Positions 45,082-52,998 are shown, counted from the first letter of the stretch. The stretch: 64,000 bases of DNA from Mesobacillus jeotgali (GCF_002874535.1 NZ_CP025025.1:649829-713828), one strand, 5' to 3'. Notes: generated by a model from the sequence alone, not told the origin. Made by a program: numbers and translations.

Positions 45082-46500
45082 TTACTGCAACTTTTTGATA
45101 TTGAAGTTATCGTCCAGCAGGGCCCAGTTTTGCGGGAACGGGTAGCCAAGAACCCAGTAGCTGACTCCACGCAGATTGTATTGCTTGATCAGGTCAAACT
45201 TTGCCTGGGCACTGCGGGCGTCTTCGAACCATACTTCGTGTTCACGGCCCTGTTCATCAGTGTAACGGAAGTATGGCGATGCTGCTACAGTATCATATTG
45301 GATCGCAGCGCCATATCTGATGGCTCGGCTGACTGCTTCCTGCGGGCTGTATGTTTCTGCTTCCTGCCCCTGGACATGGGGAATGATCCAGTCTCTTGCA
45401 TATAGCTGGAATCCCATCAGGATTTTATTTCTTGGAATAGCGGTAATCGCGTAATCAAGGACTCTGCGGATTTCGTTCAAAGGCGAAACAGCCTGAGGAG
45501 ACCCGAAACGGTAGCCCCATTCATAGGTCATCAAAACAACAAAATCTGCTATCCTGCCGTGTGCAGGATAATCATGCGCTTCATATAATAATCCTTTTTG
45601 ATCGGCCCTGACTTTTGGCGCAAGAGAAGTTGAAACAAAATAGCCTTCTTTATGAAGGGCATCAACAGCTTCCTGCAGAAATGTATTATAAAGCTCACGG
45701 TCAGCAGGCAGGACATTTTCGAAATCAATATTCAAGCCACGGTACCCTTTTTCACGCATGACAGTAAGGATATTGTTTAGCAGTGTGTTACGATTTGCTT
45801 CACTGGCAAGAACTTCATGGGCGATATTCTCCCCAGCCTCAGTCGCTGTAAAGTTGGTGATCGACATCATTGGCAGAGCGCCTTTTGCCAGTCCAGTCTG
45901 GATGGCTTCGGTATCATCCTTCATGTAAAGAACAAGCGAACCGTCAGGCTGAATGACATATGCAAACGGAGCAATATAGGTCATCAGGTCAGCTACTTCG
46001 CCGACCAGCTCAATTGCCTTTTCATCAGAATGGTAAGTGAATGCATTCGATTCAATCGTTGGTTTCCGTTTTGGAATGATTAGAATAGTCCCTGGATACA
46101 GCAGATTGGGATTTTGGATTTGATTTGCCTTGATGATCGCCTGTATGGTTACACCGTAACGCTGGGATATATGCCATAAGGTTTCACCGCGCTGGATCGT
46201 GTGTCGTGTGGCGGGAATGCGGAGTACGGTCCCAGGGTAGATAAGGGCAGGGTTGGTTATAGCATTAGCCCGGATGATGGCATCTGCGGTCGTCCCGTAA
46301 CGCTGGGCAATTGACCATAATGCTTCACCGGATCGAACTGAATGGAATGTATCATGAGATGGAATAAGCAAGGCCTGGCCAACGACCAGCTGGTTTGGGT
46401 TTTCAAGACCGTTAATATCAGTAATCTGTGGAATTGTCACTTGATATCTGTTTGCGATTTGCCACAGTGATTCACCTCTTTGGACAACATGAATGATCAT
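45082..46500 (-). CDS. Spore peptidoglycan N-acetylglucosaminidase, three LysM plus GH18 (SleL/YaaH-like)
   Basis: 472 residues. Three LysM domains occupy about 2-45, 51-96 and 99-142, each opening with a G-E-[ST]-L-W-x-I pattern; YaaH and SleL normally carry two. The GH18 domain follows from about 160; the catalytic Glu lies in GYRGLNIDFENVLP near residue 265. Such enzymes act on cortex fragments during germination and reside in the spore coat. No signal peptide is present, as expected for a mother-cell coat protein. A SigE-like -10 (CATATTGT) occurs upstream but is not convincing. RBS gggagg. Confidence 0.9.
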   Translation of the reverse strand: MIIHVVQRGESLWQIANRYQVTIPQITDINGLENPNQLVVGQALLIPSHDTFHSVRSGEALWSIAQRYGTTADAIIRANAITNPALIYPGTVLRIPATRHTIQRGETLWHISQRYGVTIQAIIKANQIQNPNLLYPGTILIIPKRKPTIESNAFTYHSDEKAIELVGEVADLMTYIAPFAYVIQPDGSLVLYMKDDTEAIQTGLAKGALPMMSITNFTATEAGENIAHEVLASEANRNTLLNNILTVMREKGYRGLNIDFENVLPADRELYNTFLQEAVDALHKEGYFVSTSLAPKVRADQKGLLYEAHDYPAHGRIADFVVLMTYEWGYRFGSPQAVSPLNEIRRVLDYAITAIPRNKILMGFQLYARDWIIPHVQGQEAETYSPQEAVSRAIRYGAAIQYDTVAASPYFRYTDEQGREHEVWFEDARSAQAKFDLIKQYNLRGVSYWVLGYPFPQNWALLDDNFNIKKLQ

Positions 46501-46678
46501 TATGAACCTCCCTCAGGAAAAAGTCCTACAATATGCTATGAGAAAAACAAGGATTATATGTTGAGGGATGAAGTTTTATTCTCCGTAAATGCCTAAAAGC
46601 GAGCGTTGCTAAGGAGGAGAATGCTTATTTCTGGCATAACTAAAAAATTTTGCTTTGGAAGATAAAGGGGATATGTGA

Positions 46679-47089
46679 ATGGAATTATGGGAAGGTTCAG
46701 CTGGTGTATGCAAAAACGGACATGGGGAAATACTGATGGTCCTGCAGGGGAAAAAGGACGAAGAAAAACTATGGGCAGTACCTGCAGGCGGTAAGGAAAC
46801 CGGCGAGACTTTCGAGCAGTGCTGCATCAGGGAAGTGCTGGAGGAAACCGGATATGAAGCAGAAATCGTCCGTCAGCTTTTTATGAAAACTGGCGTCATT
46901 TCCGGAGTGGAAGTCAAGGTTCAGTACTTCGAGATAAAAGTAACCGGAGGAGATAGCAAAATTCAGGATCCTGACGGGCTGATCCATGAAATTGCCTGGA
47001 AAAAGGTGAGTGAGATGAGCGAATTAGATTTTGGTTTTAAAGAAGATAGGGAGTTTCTGATGAAGTTTACTGGCAGCCTTCAGGTTTAA
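46679..47089 (+). CDS. Nudix hydrolase
   Basis: A 136-residue single-domain pyrophosphohydrolase. The Nudix box GKETGETFEQCCIREVLEETGYE fits Gx5Ex7REUxEExGU at residues 41-63. It cleaves nucleoside diphosphates linked to another moiety; the preferred substrate is unknown. RBS aaagggg. It converges on queT and ends in a shared terminator. Confidence 0.88.
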   Translation: MELWEGSAGVCKNGHGEILMVLQGKKDEEKLWAVPAGGKETGETFEQCCIREVLEETGYEAEIVRQLFMKTGVISGVEVKVQYFEIKVTGGDSKIQDPDGLIHEIAWKKVSEMSELDFGFKEDREFLMKFTGSLQV

Positions 47090-47097
47090 GGCGTAAA

Positions 47098-47127
47098 AAA
47101 ACGCATGGTTTACTCTCCATGCGTTTT
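47098..47127. terminator. Bidirectional terminator
   Basis: AACGCATGG, 8-nt loop, CCATGCGTT flanked by A and T runs, between the Nudix gene and queT. Confidence 0.88.
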
Positions 47128-47135
47128 CATCTATT

Positions 47136-47621
47136 TTAAACTAGTTTTTCAAGGTTTACTCGCTTGTGAATCGCAAGCATAACAGGAATGCCTACAGCCA
47201 TTACCGTGAACTCACCTGCAGCCGTTGTCAGCCATGTGAACCAGAATGGCAATTGGAATGCCAGGTTCAGTTCAATTGCAATCAGGAACATCGTGAAGGT
47301 GAAGACCATTGTATTCACGATCATGCGGCCGATGATGCTTTTTATATATTTTGCTGTGAAAATAGTAATCAGCAAGGATATCACAGACTGGCCAACTCCA
47401 AAGACAAGGTCGTATGCGACCATTGGCGAAAAAAGCAGATTGGTTAAAAATACACCCAATACGATTCCAAAGAAATATTTCTTATTGAAAACAATTAAGT
47501 GGTTGAACATTTCCGATACGCGGAATTGCACATTTGTGAAGCCAAATGGCTGTATGACGGCAGAAACGGCTATATATAAGGCAGCCAGAATCCCGTTCCG
47601 GACAATCGTTCTCGTATTCAT
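47136..47621 (-). CDS. queT: Queuosine precursor transporter QueT
   Basis: A 161-residue membrane protein with five to six transmembrane segments, the substrate-binding S component of an energy-coupling-factor importer for queuosine precursors such as preQ1. Family features are NGILAALYIAVSAVIQPFGF and VQFRVSEMFNHLIVFNKKYFFG near the N-terminus. A preQ1-I riboswitch immediately precedes it, which strongly supports the assignment. Its start codon lies 8 bp after the sequestered RBS. The shared ECF A and T components would be encoded elsewhere. Confidence 0.92.
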   Translation of the reverse strand: MNTRTIVRNGILAALYIAVSAVIQPFGFTNVQFRVSEMFNHLIVFNKKYFFGIVLGVFLTNLLFSPMVAYDLVFGVGQSVISLLITIFTAKYIKSIIGRMIVNTMVFTFTMFLIAIELNLAFQLPFWFTWLTTAAGEFTVMAVGIPVMLAIHKRVNLEKLV

Positions 47622-47630
47622 TTTTCATCT

Positions 47631-47670
47631 CTCCTAGTTTTTTTACGTGGGATGGTTACGAACCACGTTA
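47631..47670 (-). promoter_or_regulatory. preQ1-I riboswitch
   Basis: On the minus strand ACGTGG and CCACGT form stem P1 around the loop TTCGTAACCATC. An A-rich linker and ACTAGGAG follow. The loop GTAACC and the tail ending in AGG match the class in which the Shine-Dalgarno GG pairs with loop CC in an H-type pseudoknot. Binding of preQ1 would hide the RBS (AGGAG) of queT, so control is translational and negative. Confidence 0.88.
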
Positions 47671-47688
47671 TTTAAAAGCCAGTTTTAT

Positions 47689-47717
47689 ATTATATAGGAT
47701 AAAGGACCTTCTCACAA
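47689..47717 (-). promoter_or_regulatory. SigA promoter of queT
   Basis: Minus strand TTGTGA (47717-47712), 17-bp spacer, TATAAT (47694-47689), located so that transcription begins just before the riboswitch. Confidence 0.65.
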
Positions 47718-47783
47718 TATATTTTATTAGAATAATAGTTGGGGTTTGCTATAAATTTCGGGTCGATGGAAAACTAAAGAAAC

Positions 47784-47815
47784 AAAATACGCCCAAGTAG
47801 GTTCATCTGGGCGTC
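47784..47815 (-). terminator. Terminator of the PP2C-like gene
   Basis: Minus strand ACGCCCA, 12-nt loop, TGGGCGT then ATTTTG. Confidence 0.75.
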
Positions 47816-47825
47816 ATTTCAGTTC

Positions 47826-48629
47826 TTATTCACTTGGTATTGTCGCTTCTTCATCGTTGACAACCATCCAGGATACGATGGTTGTGCTATCACGTACATT
47901 GTTATCTTGAATTCTTTTAAGCAGTTTTCTTACTCCATCTTTGTTGGACGAATGAGAGAATTCATTAAAAATGGCTTTTGGGTCTATGTAGGGCTCCCCT
48001 GGGCACTCTACCAGTCCATCCGTTGTCATGATGAGATGATTCACGCCTTTTCGCATTTCCTTTGTTCCGTTGCTGAAGCAAGGAACAGCTAGACTAAAGG
48101 TGTTTACTTGACCAATCCATTCAAAAAAATGGCGCTGGTTTACTTGATATTGGCCAAGTGAGGAAAGTTCGGGATGGTGCAAGTAGAATAGACAGTCGCC
48201 AACAGAAAACCACCAGCAGTAATTGCCTTTCCTGGCGACAATCAAGCAGGCAGTTTCTCCTTTAATTCTCTTGCAATCCTCTAAAAACTGCTTACTTTGA
48301 AAAAGGTTAAGGGTAAAACGTTCCAAACTTCGGAAAGCTTCATTTATAGATAGGGAGAGGAAACTTCTTATTTTACCCTTTTGTTGCCTGAAGGCTTCAA
48401 CAATGAGTTCAGCACTTTCGGCACTAGTGTGGGCATCTAATAGAATCACAAACTCCCAATTCTGTAGAGGATTTGTCAAAATGAAGCAGCCATCCTCATT
48501 TTTGTATTGGCCTGCACTGGAATTCCCTCCGTACTGGCCAATGACAATATTCCCAAGTTGAACTATATTTGGGTGGTCCACAAAACCTTCCTCGTTTCCT
48601 ACCCAATTGAAATCTTGATTTATGTTCAT
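47826..48629 (-). CDS. PP2C-like serine/threonine phosphatase
   Basis: A 267-residue protein with PP2C-type motifs in order: QYKNEDGCFIL (metal-binding Asp), VILLDAHTSAES (replacing the usual DGHGG), CLIVARKGNYCWWFSVGDCLFYL, LIMTTDGLVECPG, and VRDSTTIVSWMV (terminal metal Asp). The altered DAHTS suggests a divergent subfamily. It would dephosphorylate proteins, but no partner kinase is adjacent. It is a single-gene unit diverging from the pirin gene. Confidence 0.8.
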   Translation of the reverse strand: MNINQDFNWVGNEEGFVDHPNIVQLGNIVIGQYGGNSSAGQYKNEDGCFILTNPLQNWEFVILLDAHTSAESAELIVEAFRQQKGKIRSFLSLSINEAFRSLERFTLNLFQSKQFLEDCKRIKGETACLIVARKGNYCWWFSVGDCLFYLHHPELSSLGQYQVNQRHFFEWIGQVNTFSLAVPCFSNGTKEMRKGVNHLIMTTDGLVECPGEPYIDPKAIFNEFSHSSNKDGVRKLLKRIQDNNVRDSTTIVSWMVVNDEEATIPSE

Positions 48630-48803
48630 AAGTTTTCGCCTTTCTCTGGAATATCGATCATTCTGCTAGAATGGAAAAACACAAATCCAATCCATAATAC
48701 TTACATATCTCGTTTTAAAGATTCTTTATTTTAAAATATATCACAGGATTGTTATAATTTGGTGATAAGAACTTAGGCTACTTTAGATAAAGGGGTTATG
48801 CAA

Positions 48804-49649
48804 ATGTTTAAAAGAGATATCAAGAACCATTGGACCGTTCAATATGAAGAGAGAGGGATGCCGCACGTCCAGGCAGGGTTAGTACTTAATCCGCAAAACT
48901 GGAGGGAGCTGGATCCTTTCATTTTAATGGCGGAGGACTGGTTTAAGCGAGGGACGTTTTCCGATCATCCACATCGCGGTTTCCAGACAATCACATATAT
49001 CATTGACGGCAGGCTTGAGCACATTGACAACCATGGTGGTCACAGTATCCTGGAATCTGGTGATATCCAGTACATGAACGCCGGTAGCGGTGCGCGGCAT
49101 GCTGAAGAGGCAGTGGACAATGATATAGCACATACACTGCAGCTCTGGCTGAACTTACCTAGGGAGTTGAAAGGCACGACCACTTCTTATCAAAACGTAT
49201 ATTCAGAAAATGCACCTGTTGTACAGTTTGAAGGCGGTACATTAAAGGTGTATTCAGGTGAAACAGCTGGAGTGAAAGGGCCACTCGAACCATTAGTGCC
49301 TTTTACGCTATCAGAAATTAAGCTGACTGAGGGGGCGGAGTTTCCTTATGAATTACCGGAAGAACATAATGCGTTCCTTTATGTACTTTCAGGTGACATT
49401 GATGCCGGCTCAAGCCAGACAAACCTCCAAAAATCTTCAGCAGCGACTTTGACTTTTAATGACGGAGGTGAAGGTACAAGCGGACTAATGCTGAAAGCGA
49501 ATAAGCGATCAAGAGTATTGGTATATTCCGGGAAGCCAATCAAAGAGGAAGTGGTGGCCTACGGACCGTTTGTTATGAATTCGATGGAAGAGATTCGCCA
49601 GGCTTACCGTGATTATCAGGAAGGGAAGTTCGGCGAGGCAGCTGAATAA
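48804..49649 (+). CDS. Pirin family protein
   Basis: A 281-residue bicupin. The N-terminal cupin has the metal-binding HPHRGFQTITYIIDG (His x2) and later AGSGARHAEEA (His, Glu). The C-terminal cupin lacks these ligands, as in other pirins. Some pirins have quercetinase activity; others bind transcription factors, so the function is open. ATG 48804 gives 8-nt spacing from aagggg; ATG 48798 is too close. Its terminator is not obvious; the c-di-GMP riboswitch region follows. Confidence 0.9.
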   Translation: MFKRDIKNHWTVQYEERGMPHVQAGLVLNPQNWRELDPFILMAEDWFKRGTFSDHPHRGFQTITYIIDGRLEHIDNHGGHSILESGDIQYMNAGSGARHAEEAVDNDIAHTLQLWLNLPRELKGTTTSYQNVYSENAPVVQFEGGTLKVYSGETAGVKGPLEPLVPFTLSEIKLTEGAEFPYELPEEHNAFLYVLSGDIDAGSSQTNLQKSSAATLTFNDGGEGTSGLMLKANKRSRVLVYSGKPIKEEVVAYGPFVMNSMEEIRQAYRDYQEGKFGEAAE

Positions 49650-49719
49650 TTATAAGTTTTTAAAATTTCTATTTCTTTTTCCCTGTCGAAAAAGTAAGAT
49701 TAAAGTAGAATTAAAATCC

Positions 49720-49847
49720 GATAATGGCAAACCCAGAGAAATCTGGGGGCGCAAAGCTACAGGGGCTAAAGTCATTGACCATGCCAGCCAGTTGCCGAAG
49801 ATTCACATAGCTTGTGTATGTGCTGCTCTTCGGACAGCACTTTTTTT
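49720..49847 (+). promoter_or_regulatory. Cyclic di-GMP-I (GEMM-I) riboswitch with terminator
   Basis: The aptamer spans about 49720-49799: GATAATGGCAAACC, a stem capped by GAAA (ccagaGAAAtctgg), GGCGCAAAGCTACAGGGGCTAA, then a P3 arm and ATGCCAGCCAGTTGCCGA, which closes P1 with GGCAAAC. A terminator follows (GTGCTG, 9-nt loop, CAGCAC, seven T; 49820-49847). CCGAAGA (49795-49801), part of the P1 3' side, can instead pair with TCTTCGG (49827-49833) in the terminator loop, forming an antiterminator. Ligand binding is therefore expected to favour termination. Confidence 0.88.
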
Positions 49848-49889
49848 GTCGATTTTAATTCCAATATAGTATTAAGTGGGGGTATTGGA

Positions 49890-51134
49890 ATGAAGAAGCT
49901 TTTAGCATCAACAATTTTGACCGGAGTGCTAGCTTTTGGAACGGGAGTCTCTGCAGATGAGCTAGTCGAAACAGTGGATCCGGGAACGACGCCTGATGAA
50001 TTTTTATTTACGTTTGACCAATTATTTGAGGAATTGAAGCTTCTAGTAACTTTCGATGATGAAAAAGAAGCCCAGCTTCTACTTGAATTCGCAAACGAGA
50101 GATTGGCTGAAGCTACAGCGATGTCAACTGAAGAAAAAGCAGAATTCGTTCAACAAGCATTTGAAGAATATTTAGAGGCTCTTGAGGCAGCTGAAGAGAA
50201 GGTCACAGAAGTAATTGTAGAAGAAGAGACTGATTCTGAAGGTGAAGACGAACTGACAGAAGAGCTGGAAAACGTTTCTGAAGTTGAGGATGAGTTGACT
50301 GAAGACCTGGAAGATGAGCTGAAGGAAGAGGTTGAAGAAGCAACGGAACAAGCGAAGGTCGTTGCAAATGTAGTGAAGGATCTGGATCAGGAAATGGTTT
50401 CCCAGCTGCGGGAACAGGAGTTGGGATATGGCCAAATCGCTCAAATCTTCTGGCTGGCAGATGCAGCTGGCAAAACAGTAGAAGAAATCACTGCTTTATA
50501 TACAGAAGAAAAGATTGGATTCGGACAGGCAGCAAAGCAGCTTGGTGTTCATCCATCTCAAATGAAAGGCCTCGCATCAGGCAAAAAACAGGCATCTGAT
50601 GAAGAAACAGATGAAAAAGCAGAAACTGATGAAAACGCAGAAGGATCCGAAGAGGGCACCGAAGAAGCAGAACAGCCAGATGAAGCAACGGGTACTGAAG
50701 ATGAAAATGAAGGCACAGCTTCAACTGAGCAAACCACTGAACAGCAAGTGAGTGTCGCATCAGCTAGTAGCACTGGAACGAAATCTAACATCAAGAACAG
50801 TGTGACGAAAGCAGAAGAAAAGAAAGCGGAAGCTGTAAAGAGGGCAGAAGAGGCAGCAAAGAAGGCTGCAGAAAAGAAGGCGGAAGCTGTGAAGAAGGCT
50901 GAAGAGGCAGCAAAGAAGGCTGCAGAAAAGAAAGCGGAAGCTGAGAAAAAAGCAGAAGAACAAAAACGTGAAGCAGCAAAGAAAGCTGAAGAAAAGCGAC
51001 AAGAAGAAGCCAAGAAGAATAAAGAAAAACAAGAAGATGAAGAAGACGAAGAAGACGAAGAGAATGATGAGCAAAAAGATGATGACAGCGATGAAGATTC
51101 CAACAAAGGAAAAGGGAAAAATAACGGCAAGTAA
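49890..51134 (+). CDS. Secreted DUF5667-type protein with KAE-rich coiled repeats
   Basis: 414 residues with a signal peptide (MKKLLASTILTGVLAFGTGVSA). Residues 30-120 resemble the DUF5667 helical domain (DEFLFTFDQLFEELKLLVTFDDEKEAQLLLEFANERLAEA). A Glu-rich segment follows, then two related 25-residue units (LGYGQIAQIFWLADAAGKTVEEI and IGFGQAAKQLGVHPSQMKG). From about 310 come 18-residue repeats (EKKAEAVKKAEEAAKKAA, 54 bp in DNA) and a highly acidic tail ending GKGKNNGK. There is no sortase motif, so it is released or retained by charge. A c-di-GMP riboswitch in the leader ties it to motile or sessile life-style. Confidence 0.82.
   Translation: MKKLLASTILTGVLAFGTGVSADELVETVDPGTTPDEFLFTFDQLFEELKLLVTFDDEKEAQLLLEFANERLAEATAMSTEEKAEFVQQAFEEYLEALEAAEEKVTEVIVEEETDSEGEDELTEELENVSEVEDELTEDLEDELKEEVEEATEQAKVVANVVKDLDQEMVSQLREQELGYGQIAQIFWLADAAGKTVEEITALYTEEKIGFGQAAKQLGVHPSQMKGLASGKKQASDEETDEKAETDENAEGSEEGTEEAEQPDEATGTEDENEGTASTEQTTEQQVSVASASSTGTKSNIKNSVTKAEEKKAEAVKRAEEAAKKAAEKKAEAVKKAEEAAKKAAEKKAEAEKKAEEQKREAAKKAEEKRQEEAKKNKEKQEDEEDEEDEENDEQKDDDSDEDSNKGKGKNNGK
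50817..50978 (+). repeat. 54-bp intragenic tandem repeat
   Basis: Units starting at 50817, 50871 and 50925 are nearly identical at DNA level and encode the 18-residue EKKAEAVKKAEEAAKKAA repeat; the third is diverged after about 20 bp. Copy number may vary between strains. Confidence 0.85.
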
Positions 51135-51238
51135 TAGCAAGCGAAAACACACCCGAAGCAGCCTGCTCATACTTGGGGTGAATTGACAGACTTTGAGTTG
51201 TCATGTATCATAACTGTATACATTTGAATAGTTTCTCC

Positions 51239-51391
51239 TAAAGGGGAGTAGCTTTCACAACAGAGTCGTCATTACGGAGTTCACTCCCGGCTTTGTTGGC
51301 AACGATAGTTGTTAGCAAGACCTTTGCCATATTTGGTGAAGGTCTTTATTTGTCTCCAGACCTTCACCTGAGCGGGTGAAGGTCTTTTTTG
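51239..51391 (+). promoter_or_regulatory. yybP-ykoY Mn2+ riboswitch with complete switching platform
   Basis: The aptamer (about 51239-51327) has all family signatures: TAAAGGGGAGTAGC, ACAGAGTCGTCA, CCGGCTTTGTTGGC and TTAGCAAGACCTTTG. The expression platform has four strands: AAGACCTT (51317-51324) can pair with AAGGTCTT (51339-51346). GGTGAAGGTCT (51335-51345) can pair with AGACCTTCACC (51358-51368). That strand can also pair with GGTGAAGGTCT (51375-51385), which forms a terminator before six T. Mn2+ binding closes P1 and should favour the antiterminator, turning expression on. No transporter gene follows. Confidence 0.88.
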
Positions 51392-51430
51392 TCAGATAAA
51401 AAAGTGTGAATTTCACTTTGAGAATTGTAT

Positions 51431-51544
51431 AGCTTCAGCGCCTAGCCCCTCGAGACGCTTCGATCCTGTCACAGAAGTCAAAGAACGACTTCACCGCCAG
51501 GCCCTCCAGCGCTTGTCGGGGCTGAACAAGGCGCTTGCGCTTTT
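51431..51544. repeat. Dispersed hairpin repeat, full-length copy 2
   Basis: It matches the copy at 2809 in layout and most bases: AGCGCCTAGCCCC/GGGGCTGAACAAGGCGCT outer arms and GAAGTC-N7-GACTTC inner arms. It begins 40 bp after the Mn2+ riboswitch terminator. The rest of the 641-bp gap (51545-51775) shows no credible gene. Confidence 0.85.
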
Positions 51545-51775
51545 CTTAGAAAAACTGAAGACGAATGTACCCGTACTGGCGAAGAAAAGGAGATTAAGGT
51601 AACGGGAAGATGGGGTATGTCCCCGTACAGGGGCAAAAAGAGCTTTAGGCCAAAATCCAAAGAACACATTTCCGAAGAAGCAGGCGGGGAACAAATAAAT
51701 GATGGCTAAAAATAGTTTTTCCAGAGACATTTTCTTACCTTGAAACATAAATTTAATTATTGGAGTGTGGATGTT

Positions 51776-51904
51776 GTGAAGAGAATACAGCTTAGTTTTG
51801 ATGAACTTGTTAAAAAGAACAAGGAAGAATTGTTAGCAGACCAAAAGCGGATCGAGATTATCGAGAAGCGGCTTGATGACAAATACACCAACACAAAAAA
51901 GTAA
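51776..51904 (+). CDS. FbpB family small basic protein (42 aa)
   Basis: GTG start; the product begins MKRIQLSFDELVKKNKEELL and continues DQKRIEIIEKRLDDKY. This fits the FbpB family of small basic proteins, which in B. subtilis help the FsrA small RNA in iron sparing. The RBS (ggag) is 10 nt upstream. The gene lies 17 bp before the Spo0M-like gene, so they are probably cotranscribed. No Fur box is evident upstream, unlike B. subtilis fbpB. It is the first ORF downstream of the Mn2+ riboswitch. Confidence 0.72.
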   Translation: MKRIQLSFDELVKKNKEELLADQKRIEIIEKRLDDKYTNTKK

Positions 51905-51921
51905 ATAGACGGAGGAACAGG

Positions 51922-52314
51922 ATGTTACTACGGAAGTATATGTCTTTGCTAGGGGTAGGCTCCGCCCAGATCGATCTGATTTTGGAGAAGGATGTTTTAA
52001 TCCCTGGTGATCCGGTGAATGGGAAGTTTTTGATTAAGGGCGGGACGGTTGACCAGGACCTCCAGCTCATAGAGTGTGCCCTTGTCATGGTTAATTTGAA
52101 GACAGAAGCAGAAACCGTACTGGATAAGGTATTATTCGATGTACAGTTGAGGATTCAGCCAGATGGGGACGATATGGTGCCGTTCAGCTTTCTGCTGCCG
52201 CTGGATGTCCCTCCTTCAAGCAAGGATATCTCTTATCATTTTAAAACAAAGCTGGTCTTTAAACAGGGAGTTGAAAGCTGGGACGAAGACATGATCAAGG
52301 TGGTGAAAGGCTGA
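51922..52314 (+). CDS. Short Spo0M-like (arrestin-fold) protein
   Basis: 130 residues matching the N-terminal half of Spo0M: LLRKYMSLLGVGSAQIDLILEKD, PGDPVNGKFLIKGG, and the terminal SYHFKTKLVFKQGVESWDED. Full-length Spo0M (about 258 aa) has two arrestin-like domains; this form has one, so it is either a natural single-domain relative or a truncated version. Spo0M affects sporulation and cell morphology. RBS ggaggaac. It belongs to a probable unit with the FbpB gene and the kinase. Confidence 0.8.
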   Translation: MLLRKYMSLLGVGSAQIDLILEKDVLIPGDPVNGKFLIKGGTVDQDLQLIECALVMVNLKTEAETVLDKVLFDVQLRIQPDGDDMVPFSFLLPLDVPPSSKDISYHFKTKLVFKQGVESWDEDMIKVVKG

Positions 52315-52383
52315 ACTGTGGAATCTGTGCGTATGGAAAAAACTGTCCCCGCCTTTCTGGACCACGGTGAGAGGAGCGGAAAA

Positions 52384-52998
52384 ATGAATCACTATAAACA
52401 TCTTGCAGATAGTGTAGTTTATTCAACCCGAGGATTAAAAGCAGCTTTGATTCATAAAGCTCCATCACTAAAGCTGATTGGAGAGGGAAGAAGTGCGTTC
52501 GCGTTCCGAATTAACGGTACAAATCTTGTTTTAAAGGTATTTTTTCCGCAATTCGAGAAGGTGGCAGAAGAAGAGGCGGGGATTTATAAGGAGCTTGCCG
52601 GAAATCCATTCTTCCCTACTCTTCATGAGGCGGGAAGCAATTATCTGGTCATGGATTATGTTCGGGGCATGACGCTATATCAATGTTTGGTAAATGGCAT
52701 GCCGATTGCCGCCGGCTATATTGATGAGGTCGATCATGCTCTTAAGCTTGTAAGAGAAAAAGGCCTGAACCCGTCTGATATACATCTGCGCAATATCATT
52801 ATCACTCCTGAGGATGAAGTCAAGCTTATAGATGTGGCTCGATTCCGACAGGCGAAGCAATGTTCTCAGTGGGAAGACCTAAAAAGCGCTTTTTATAAAT
52901 ATTACAGGCATGAACGCTTCCCGAAAAAAATGCCAGAGCCTGCGATGAATTTAATTGCATACTTTTATAAAAAAGGACTGTTGCCATCAATTAACTAA
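52384..52998 (+). CDS. Small protein-kinase-fold protein (YrzF-like)
   Basis: 204 residues with a reduced kinase fold: GEGRSAFAFRINGTNLVLKVFFP (glycine loop and VLK lysine, residues 32-54), HEAGSNYLVMDYVRGMTLYQ (hinge), DIHLRNIII (catalytic Asp and Asn), and LIDVARFRQ (metal-binding Asp replacing DFG). Similar to B. subtilis YrzF and RIO-like kinases. Targets unknown. ATG 52384 follows gaggagcgg; the GTG at 52318 is further upstream and less likely. Probably in the same unit as the Spo0M-like gene. Confidence 0.8.
   Translation: MNHYKHLADSVVYSTRGLKAALIHKAPSLKLIGEGRSAFAFRINGTNLVLKVFFPQFEKVAEEEAGIYKELAGNPFFPTLHEAGSNYLVMDYVRGMTLYQCLVNGMPIAAGYIDEVDHALKLVREKGLNPSDIHLRNIIITPEDEVKLIDVARFRQAKQCSQWEDLKSAFYKYYRHERFPKKMPEPAMNLIAYFYKKGLLPSIN

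Noticed and set aside
50558..51204. Long minus-strand ORFs opposite the DUF5667 gene
   Set aside because: They are shadows of the biased KAE/Glu-rich coding sequence (Leu, Phe and Ser strings) without an RBS.
51491..51748. Minus-strand hydrophobic ORF starting MFQGKKMSLEKLFLAIIYLF between the repeat and the fbpB-like gene
   Set aside because: Its RBS is weak, it runs into the dispersed repeat for its C-terminus, and I recognise no family. It could be a remnant of a lost gene but is not supported as real.
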